Of a stretch of DNA of 37,780 nt, positions 32,054 to 37,780 are shown piece after piece. The notes under the pieces are model-generated. The model searched no databases and had not been told where the DNA came from. It was given only the letters and a program-made list of their open reading frames with translations. Position 1 is the first letter of the stretch. Every line of letters starts with the position of its first letter. The DNA comes from CBFHWY01 sp965659675 (GTDB lineage: Bacteria > Bacteroidota > Bacteroidia > Flavobacteriales_G > Salibacteraceae): contig CBFHWY010000021.1 in the NCBI GenBank assembly GCA_965659675.1, positions 1-37,780 on the forward strand, in the 5' to 3' direction. A program made the position numbers and the translations under genes.

Positions 32054-34191
32054 TGAAGCATAGGCTTCTCATATTGATCCTACTTGTGTTTTCTGTCACC
32101 ACTGGGAAGGCAGAAGAGGTGATCATTGGAGAGGATCAGAGCCAGTATTTAGGAAAAAAGCTGACATTTTTCAGAGATACAGCGGGACTTGGGCTCAAGG
32201 AGGTCATGCGCATTCAAGACTATTCCTCAACGGATGAGCCTGTGCCTAATCTCGGATTATCAGATGATGTTTACTGGTTTAAACTCAAGCTAGAAAATAA
32301 CACTGATCACAATGATTGGAAGCTTTACCTGGCTTATCCGATCCTGGATGATGTGCGTTATTATTTTACTCAGGATGGGGTAGTTGTGGATAGTTTGCAC
32401 TACTCGGAGGGCCAATCGATCAGTGATAGAAGCTATATCAAGTCCGATTACATCTTCGATATAGATCTGGACGAAGGTGAAACAGCGGAGGTTTATCTCA
32501 GAATTCAGACTTCTGAACAACTCATTGTTCCACTAGAACTCAGAGATACGGTAAGCCTCTGGACCAAACTCAACACCAATTCGCTTTTAAATGGGCTCTA
32601 TGCTGGGATCATATTCATTATGTTGGTATACAATCTCTTCATCTACTTCACGGTACGGGATTCTGCCTATATATACTATGTCTTGTACCTTCTATTTATT
32701 GGTTTGACGCAGCTGGGGATAAAAGGAGTAGTTCAGGAGTACATTTTTCCAGATGCAAATTCCCTAAAAGCCATGATGCTCACGATCTTTGGAGCATTAG
32801 GGGCTTCGTTTGGTGTATTGTTTACTAGAGATTTCCTGAAAACCAGAAGGGAGGCAAGGTTGATAGATCATCTCCTGCGCTTCACACTAGTTGGTTTTCT
32901 GCTTTCGATCATCCTCGCACTTTTCTCATTTAAACAGCTCGCATTTACCATAATGCAAAGCTTTACAACGCTCTCAGCCTTGCTCATTCTCAGTGTGGCT
33001 ATTATGATGGTGGCAAGAAGGAAAAGAACGGCGAAGTACTTTTTGATAGCATGGTCGGTTTTGGTTACAGGCGCAATTGTATTCCTGCTAAAGGATTTCG
33101 GAGTTTTACCCTATAATACACTGACAGACTACTCCGTTCAGCTAAGTTCTGGTGCTGAGGTTCTTCTGCTCAGTTTTGCTCTTGCCGATCGAATCAATAT
33201 TTTGAAAAGAGAGAAAGAGGAATCTCAAGCCCGGGAATTGATGGCTCTTCAAGAGAATGAAAGAATAATAAAAGAGCAAAATACCTTCCTTGAACAAAAG
33301 GTTGAAGAAAGAACGAAAGACCTCAACGAAGCGAAACAGAAAGTAGAAAAAGCATTAACAGATCTGCAAAATGCACAGGCACAACTAGTAAGTGCTGAAA
33401 AAATGGCCTCTTTAGGTCAGTTAACTGCTGGTATTGCCCATGAGATCAATAATCCCATCAATTTTGTGACCTCCAATATCATTCCTTTGACACAGGATAT
33501 TCAGGACCTTAAAGATGTTTTGGAACGCTATGAGAAGATCACTGAACCAGATGAATTAAAGTCACACCTTGAGGAGATCGCTAAGTACCGCAAGAAGATC
33601 GATTTTGATTTTACCACTAAAGAGATAGACGACCTTCTGAGAGGAATTAGTGAGGGTGCGAAGAGAACCTCGGAGATCGTTAAAGGATTAAAGAACTTTT
33701 CCAGACTAGATGAATCAGAGTTCAAAAAAGCTGACATCCACGAAGGCCTGGAAAGTACGCTTATTATCCTGAGAAGCAGCTTTAAAGAGAAAATTGAGGT
33801 AATCTGTGATTTTGACCGAAGTATCGGTAAGTTCGAATGTTTCCCGGGTAAGTTGAATCAGGTATTCTCCAACCTGATCTCCAATGCGGTCCAGGCGATC
33901 ATGGATAACCTCGACCAAATAAATGAGCCTAAGATTAACATTATCACAACGGACCTGGGAGAAAAAGTGAAGATCGTCATCAGCGATAATGGCCCGGGTA
34001 TACCAAAAGAAATCCAAGACAAGATCTTCGATCCATTTTTCACCACCAAAGAGGTAGGGGAGGGAACAGGTCTTGGTTTATCCATTGTTTATTCGATCAT
34101 AGAAACGCATCATGGGAATTTGGAACTGAATTCTGAACCTGGCAAGGGAACGAGCTTTGAGATCACTTTACCTAAAACACTTGAAGCTTGA
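32053..34191 (+). CDS. 7TMR-DISM receptor histidine kinase
   Basis: The 712-aa sensor kinase has a signal peptide (about 1-20), a periplasmic 7TMR-DISMED2 ligand-binding domain (about 25-165), a seven-helix 7TMR-DISM membrane domain (about 180-380), a coiled coil (about 385-455), then the kinase core. The phospho-accepting His463 lies in GIAHEINNPINF. The N box is NQVFSNLISNAVQAI, the G1 box SDNGPGIP, then FDPFFTTK and the G2 box GEGTGLGLSI. It should sense an extracellular ligand and phosphorylate a receiver. It overlaps the following REC-kinase gene by 4 nt (TTGA). Confidence 0.93.
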   Translation: MKHRLLILILLVFSVTTGKAEEVIIGEDQSQYLGKKLTFFRDTAGLGLKEVMRIQDYSSTDEPVPNLGLSDDVYWFKLKLENNTDHNDWKLYLAYPILDDVRYYFTQDGVVVDSLHYSEGQSISDRSYIKSDYIFDIDLDEGETAEVYLRIQTSEQLIVPLELRDTVSLWTKLNTNSLLNGLYAGIIFIMLVYNLFIYFTVRDSAYIYYVLYLLFIGLTQLGIKGVVQEYIFPDANSLKAMMLTIFGALGASFGVLFTRDFLKTRREARLIDHLLRFTLVGFLLSIILALFSFKQLAFTIMQSFTTLSALLILSVAIMMVARRKRTAKYFLIAWSVLVTGAIVFLLKDFGVLPYNTLTDYSVQLSSGAEVLLLSFALADRINILKREKEESQARELMALQENERIIKEQNTFLEQKVEERTKDLNEAKQKVEKALTDLQNAQAQLVSAEKMASLGQLTAGIAHEINNPINFVTSNIIPLTQDIQDLKDVLERYEKITEPDELKSHLEEIAKYRKKIDFDFTTKEIDDLLRGISEGAKRTSEIVKGLKNFSRLDESEFKKADIHEGLESTLIILRSSFKEKIEVICDFDRSIGKFECFPGKLNQVFSNLISNAVQAIMDNLDQINEPKINIITTDLGEKVKIVISDNGPGIPKEIQDKIFDPFFTTKEVGEGTGLGLSIVYSIIETHHGNLELNSEPGKGTSFEITLPKTLEA

Positions 34192-35285
34192 GCCTGGAAG
34201 TTGTAAAGAAATATCAGAACAGAAAATTGCTCTTCGTTGACGATAGCGAGCATAATCTGATTGCCTTCAAAGCTATTTTTAGAAAATCATTTGATGTCAG
34301 AACTTCGGATAACCCTAAAGAAGCCTTGAGAATTCTTGAGGAAGAAGAGATCCCGATAGTCATGAGTGATTACCGAATGCCAGATATCAATGGGGTGCAA
34401 TTTCTGGAATCGGTCAAGGCAAAATTTCCCAATAGCATCAGAATGCTGATCACAGGGCATGCAGATCAGAAGGCAGCCATAGACGCCATAAACAGAGGAG
34501 GGATATTTAGGTATGTTGAAAAGCCATGGGACAATGAGGAACTTGAACAAGCTGTTTTGAATGGATTGGAGGTTTACCACACCAGGATTCAGCTCAAAAG
34601 AAAAAGTGAAGACCTGCAAAAGGCCTATAATGAGTTGGATAATATCATCTACAGTGCTGCGCATGATATCACTTCTCCTTTAACCACTATTATGGGTCTT
34701 GTAAACCTCGCAAGAGAGGAGCCTAATGAAAAGCAACAATACCTTGATCTGATAGAAAAGTCAGTGAAGAAGCTCAATATCTTCACCAAGAACATCATCA
34801 GTTTTCACAAGAATAAACGCACCGGTATTTCGATCTCAAAGATCGACCTCAAACCTTTAGTAAATAGCACAGCAGAGGATTTTAAATTCTTTGAGAAGGC
34901 CAAGGAAGTTCGATTCGAGATTGAGGTAGATCAAAAGGCAGATTACTATTCAGATCGCTCCAGGATCATTATGATCCTCAACAATCTTGTTTCTAACTCC
35001 ATAAAGTATCAGGACCCACAAAAGCAAGCATTTGTTAAGGTAGTAGTGGAGTCAGATGCTGAGCAAGTGAAAATTAGTGTCCAGGACAACGGAATTGGAA
35101 TAACAGCAGACCGAAAAGACAAGATCTTTGACATGTATTATCGCGGAACGGATCAAAGGAGTGGCAGTGGTATTGGCCTGCATATTGTCATGGAGGTGAT
35201 CCGCCTGCTTGATGGAAAGATCGAGGTAGAAAGTGAAGAGCTGAAGGGCACGACCTTTAGCGTAGTTCTACCTAATATGGCCTAG
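34188..35285 (+). CDS. REC-histidine kinase hybrid
   Basis: The 365-aa protein has an N-terminal receiver (about 12-125) with Asp18-Asp19, phospho-acceptor Asp61, the LITGHAD switch residue and Lys in YVEKPWD. A kinase core (about 150-365) follows with His159 in AAHDITSPL, the N box NNLVSNSIKY, G1 QDNGIGI and G2 GSGIGLHIV. It has no membrane segment, so it is a cytosolic relay. A receiver-first kinase is the expected target of the 7TMR-DISM kinase encoded just upstream. The start is TTG in the TTGA overlap. Confidence 0.92.
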   Translation: MSLEVVKKYQNRKLLFVDDSEHNLIAFKAIFRKSFDVRTSDNPKEALRILEEEEIPIVMSDYRMPDINGVQFLESVKAKFPNSIRMLITGHADQKAAIDAINRGGIFRYVEKPWDNEELEQAVLNGLEVYHTRIQLKRKSEDLQKAYNELDNIIYSAAHDITSPLTTIMGLVNLAREEPNEKQQYLDLIEKSVKKLNIFTKNIISFHKNKRTGISISKIDLKPLVNSTAEDFKFFEKAKEVRFEIEVDQKADYYSDRSRIIMILNNLVSNSIKYQDPQKQAFVKVVVESDAEQVKISVQDNGIGITADRKDKIFDMYYRGTDQRSGSGIGLHIVMEVIRLLDGKIEVESEELKGTTFSVVLPNMA

Positions 35286-35286
35286 A

Positions 35287-35727
35287 TTATTCTTCCTCTG
35301 TAGGGATCAATAGTATTGGACGCTTTGATTTCTTAATGACTGCATTACACACACTTCCTACGAGCAGGTTGAACATTGAGCCATGTCCGTGTGATCCGAT
35401 AACAATAAGATCTATATCGAGTTTATCAGCTTCATAAAGAATGACATCGGCAGCTGGACCCTGCACCATTAAAGCTTCACATTCGATACCTTCGGCTCTA
35501 ATAACCTCTGCCATATTCTGCAAACGCTTATGATCTTCTCGTAATTCAGAAGCGACATTGTCGCGAATATATTTTGGCCCGATCTCCATTCCAACAAAGT
35601 CTGGGTTCGGCGGAGCTGCAAATAGAATCCAGATCTTGGCATTGTTGTCTTGTGCCTGCTCTCTGGCATGAAGTAGAAGTTGGTCGTTGCCCTTGGAGAA
35701 ATCGATCGCTACCAGAATGTTTTTCAT
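35287..35727 (-). CDS. Universal stress protein, UspA family
   Basis: The 146-aa single-domain protein begins MKNILVAIDFSKGNDQLL and has the ATP-binding signature IGSHGHGSMFNLLVGSVCNAVIKKS (G-x2-G-x9-G-S), so it is an ATP-binding UspA type rather than the non-binding kind. Usp proteins help survival under starvation or redox stress. TACTTTTG at 35755-35748 on the minus strand is a probable -7 element. It ends 1 nt from the stop of the convergent hybrid kinase. Confidence 0.92.
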   Translation of the reverse strand: MKNILVAIDFSKGNDQLLLHAREQAQDNNAKIWILFAAPPNPDFVGMEIGPKYIRDNVASELREDHKRLQNMAEVIRAEGIECEALMVQGPAADVILYEADKLDIDLIVIGSHGHGSMFNLLVGSVCNAVIKKSKRPILLIPTEEE

Positions 35728-35747
35728 TTTATGAAGATTTTCAGGTT

Positions 35748-35755
35748 CAAAAGTA
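35748..35755 (-). promoter_or_regulatory. -7 element for the UspA-family gene
   Basis: TACTTTTG on the minus strand fits TAnnTTTG and ends 20 nt before the ATG at 35727. No TTG is present at the expected -33 distance. Confidence 0.4.
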
Positions 35756-35879
35756 AGCGAAGCAAAGAAGATTTCCCGAATAAAAATCTTGCTATATTTA
35801 TATCGATCTTCGAAAGAAGGTTGAGCAGATCACCCTAGGTCAGCTGATGTCTAACAAATAGAAAGGAGGTGTTCGGTAA

Positions 35880-35942
35880 ATGTCTGAATCGAGTAATTTC
35901 AAGTTGTCATCAATGTTTAACCTTAAAATGTTGAAGACATAG
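35880..35942 (+). CDS. Possible 20-codon small ORF with strong Shine-Dalgarno
   Basis: ATG at 35880 opens a 20-codon frame (MSESSNFKLSSMFNLKMLKT) ending in TAG. It is preceded by AAAGGAGGTG (35862-35871), a near-perfect complement of the 16S rRNA 3' end, with 10 nt between GGAGG and ATG. A hairpin terminator follows 22 nt after the stop. Shine-Dalgarno sites are almost absent from the other genes here, which makes this one stand out. It may encode a small protein or be part of a small RNA; chance is also possible. A near-match -7 element TATATTTA is at 35793-35800. Confidence 0.3.
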   Translation: MSESSNFKLSSMFNLKMLKT

Positions 35943-35964
35943 AGCTTGAACACGAGATGAAATA

Positions 35965-36000
35965 AAAAGCCCCGTCGGTTATAAAACTGGCGGGGCTTTT
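35965..36000. terminator. Two-way terminator hairpin
   Basis: AAAAGCCCCG (35965-35974) pairs with CGGGGCTTTT (35991-36000) around a 16-nt loop, so it ends in a T-run on both strands. On the minus strand it lies 22 nt after the YceI-like gene and is its terminator. On the plus strand it would end any transcript of the small ORF. Confidence 0.9.
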
Positions 36001-36021
36001 CTGTTTCTTAATGAGCTGGTA

Positions 36022-36678
36022 TCAGTCGCAAGACTTGCTTAATGTGGTACTAACCTTCACGCTCACGGTAGACCAAAGCTTGCTCACGCCGTCTTCTCCT
36101 TTATGCAGGTCTTCACAAACCTTATTCAAGGCGGCAATTGCTGCAGCCCCTTCCCAGGTTTCTACATCAAACTCAGTTTCAAGGGAGATATTTGTTCCAT
36201 CAATAGAGTAGCTGGCCTCAACTTCTTTGCTGAGTCCGTTCATACTTAACTCCACCATGGCGTTTCCTGACTTATCGTTTCCTTCAACTGAACTCACCTT
36301 ACCCGTGATCATATCAGTATCTGTGAGGCTGCCAAAGAAGTAGGTTTTTATCTTCTCGTCTCTTTCAGCAAGATTTGTGTTGGTGGAAGATGTAGGGATC
36401 TCAAAGCTGACTTGCTTTAGAATAGACATTGGGTCTTCCGCTTCCTCAACAGACAGCACCTTCACCTCGTCAAATTTTCCTCCAACGGGTACCTTATCTG
36501 TTGTTTTGTATGCGGTCCACTCAACAGCTGTGTTCTCGTTCACGTAAGCATACGAACAGGTTGGTTGCGCTAATTCAAGCTTATTGTCTTGCTCTGTACT
36601 TTCTGTTGATTCCGTATTCTGCCCGCCGCAAGAAGCTAGCAGGAGTCCAGATGAAATAATGATCGCGAAGTGTTTCAT
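36022..36678 (-). CDS. YceI-like domain lipoprotein
   Basis: The 218-aa product has a lipoprotein signal (MKHFAIIISSGLLLASC, Cys17), a Ser/Thr/Glu linker, and a YceI-like domain starting VEWTAYKTTDKVPVGGKFDEV, with VSFEIPTSSTNT and ERDEKIKTYFF in the usual places. YceI proteins are lipocalin-like barrels that bind isoprenoid-like lipids. It is transcribed alone, with a clear terminator. Confidence 0.85.
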   Translation of the reverse strand: MKHFAIIISSGLLLASCGGQNTESTESTEQDNKLELAQPTCSYAYVNENTAVEWTAYKTTDKVPVGGKFDEVKVLSVEEAEDPMSILKQVSFEIPTSSTNTNLAERDEKIKTYFFGSLTDTDMITGKVSSVEGNDKSGNAMVELSMNGLSKEVEASYSIDGTNISLETEFDVETWEGAAAIAALNKVCEDLHKGEDGVSKLWSTVSVKVSTTLSKSCD

Positions 36679-36747
36679 TTTATTCTTGTTTATGTAAGTA
36701 GTACAAATTAAGCATTATAAAGTTTAATGGCTTTGTTGCAATATCCT

Positions 36748-36755
36748 TAGATTTG
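36748..36755 (+). promoter_or_regulatory. -7 element for the right-edge glycosyltransferase gene
   Basis: TAGATTTG fits TAnnTTTG and lies 18 nt before the ATG at 36774. TTTA at 36723-36726 sits at a plausible -33 distance (21 bp) but is not TTTG. Confidence 0.35.
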
Positions 36756-36773
36756 GCGACTTCTGCAAGTATT

Positions 36774-37780
36774 ATGGCTAACTCAGGCAAGAAACTACAT
36801 ATCCTGGCATTTCCATCCGAGAAGTTCGAAGCAAAAGACGCTCTGCAGAGCTTTGGAACCTTCTTCAAGAAAGACAAGCCAGATATTCAACTAAGTATCT
36901 TCTCCAAAGATGAATCCCTTCGACAGGGTTTAAATTCCAATAAGAATTTAAAGCACTTGGTGGACAATGATCAATTTAGCTTTCATAAGTTAGAGGAGGA
37001 TACAGAACTTAAGGGTTTATTAAAGGATTCATTAGCGAACAGTTCCGACGATGTTGTCATATGTAGCGACTTTCAGCTTCAGAACATCAATCAGATCTAC
37101 ACCTCATGGCTTAAGTCAGGTGTGAAGGAGGCTTACGTTCATTTGCTTGTTTCAAGCCAAAATGATAAAAAGAATAAACTTCCTCTAAAGAACCGCTTAA
37201 GCGCTGCTGCAATTCAGCTCTTTGGCGTGCAGTCTTTTGATGAACACCACAATTCGATTATCCTTTCCAGTTCAGAGAAACTATCCGAGATACTGAAGGG
37301 ATTCGGGTCAAAGGTCAGAAACACTTCTGGGTTATTTAGGCTATTGAGCTCAGCGATAAAACTCAAGCAAGTGAGTTTGAAAGAAGAGGAGCTTGAATTA
37401 CATTCAGTAGAAAAGACCTCCGCCAACTTCTTTGCCTCTGTCTTTGCCGGACTCATGCATGGATTGAAGATTCGATGGCAGTGGTTTTGGACCATTCCAT
37501 TAAAATCCTTCAAAGAGGAAGGTGGTCCCGATATGTGGAGTCATAAGCATCCGATTTACAGGTTTCTCTTCCTCTGCATCTCTCTGCTGATGCTGGTGAT
37601 CATGCCTGCGATGAGCTTTAGCTTTGGAATTCTCTGGGATGAGCCCGACCATATCAATTATGCCAGGGATGTATTGAACTACTTTAAATCCTTTGGGGCA
37701 GATCGCACGGTATTCGACGAAACCAAGCGGATCTATTTTGCCATGAAGGTTTACGGAATTTCTTTCGATACCTTTTCCAT
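36774..37780 (+). CDS. Membrane glycosyltransferase with degenerate GT2-like N-terminal domain (partial)
   Basis: The frame from the ATG at 36774 is open to the window edge (335 codons seen). Residues about 1-235 are soluble and follow the plan of a DPM1-type GT2 domain: LHILAFPS at the start, DDVVICSDFQL where the DAD motif would be, and FRLLSSAIKLKQVSL near the end. The catalytic DxD reads CSD and the later DFRL-type motif is missing, so it is probably inactive. The first membrane helix is at about 262-284. It is followed by ILWDEPDHINYARD with Asp289-Glu290, the DE acidic pair of GT39/PMT enzymes that use polyprenyl-phosphate sugars. The rest of the membrane domain is beyond the window. 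Confidence 0.75.
   Translation, partial: MANSGKKLHILAFPSEKFEAKDALQSFGTFFKKDKPDIQLSIFSKDESLRQGLNSNKNLKHLVDNDQFSFHKLEEDTELKGLLKDSLANSSDDVVICSDFQLQNINQIYTSWLKSGVKEAYVHLLVSSQNDKKNKLPLKNRLSAAAIQLFGVQSFDEHHNSIILSSSEKLSEILKGFGSKVRNTSGLFRLLSSAIKLKQVSLKEEELELHSVEKTSANFFASVFAGLMHGLKIRWQWFWTIPLKSFKEEGGPDMWSHKHPIYRFLFLCISLLMLVIMPAMSFSFGILWDEPDHINYARDVLNYFKSFGADRTVFDETKRIYFAMKVYGISFDTFS

Noticed and set aside
34287..34664. 125-codon open frame on the minus strand
   Set aside because: It is antisense to the receiver domain of the hybrid kinase, with no recognisable motifs or start site.

Overview
The window looks like a chromosomal segment of a Bacteroidota bacterium, most likely Flavobacteriales or a close relative. 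The pointers are type IX secretion (T9SS) proteins (a PorE-like protein, a PorP/SprF protein, and type A and type B C-terminal domains), a zinc-free type B L31, a bTHX ribosomal protein, a short GlmU-family protein with a divergent N-terminus, an almost complete lack of Shine-Dalgarno sites, and repeated TAnnTTTG -7 promoter elements. I see no rRNA, CRISPR array, transposase, integrase or phage genes. Apart from the left edge and one gap near 35.8 kb the segment is very densely coded, with most neighbours overlapping by 1-4 nt.

Layout. 1-361: tRNA-Leu(GAG) on the minus strand, with a duplicated copy of its 3' end plus downstream sequence. 433-2969 (+): queE, then a PorE-like outer-membrane protein. 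11011-2966 (-): a six-gene chain of lipoprotein, DUF5723-like barrel, kdsA, Wzx-type flippase, secreted beta-propeller protein and GT39-type glycosyltransferase. 11198-13012 (+): a small membrane protein, a YitT-family protein and a secreted SnoaL-like protein. 13009-14241 (-) rarA, divergent from pdxH (+). 19134-14909 (-): serC-serA-fmt-cupin, then HU and a bTHX protein with a long histone-H1-like tail. 19213-20070 (-) exported protein, divergent from a LuxC-type acyl-CoA reductase (+). 21245-24378 (+): a type B T9SS cargo protein and its PorP/SprF partner. 25850-24375 (-): parallel beta-helix lipoprotein. 25957-29987 (+): rpmE2 with terminator, GlmU-family protein, lon.

29984-35285 is the most unusual part. 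A GNAT-fold acyltransferase-like protein, a SAM methyltransferase, a 7TMR-DISM receptor histidine kinase and a REC-histidine kinase are joined by overlapping junctions on the plus strand. A stand-alone receiver closely similar to the REC of the last gene lies divergently at the left edge. This looks like a self-contained make-a-signal and sense-a-signal unit. That reading is inference; no DNA-binding output domain is encoded in it.

35287-37780: a universal stress protein (-); a 294-bp gap with a possible 20-codon ORF behind a strong Shine-Dalgarno sequence and a two-way terminator; a YceI-like lipoprotein (-); and, running off the right edge, a membrane glycosyltransferase whose cytosolic N-terminal half looks like a GT2 domain that has lost its catalytic motif.
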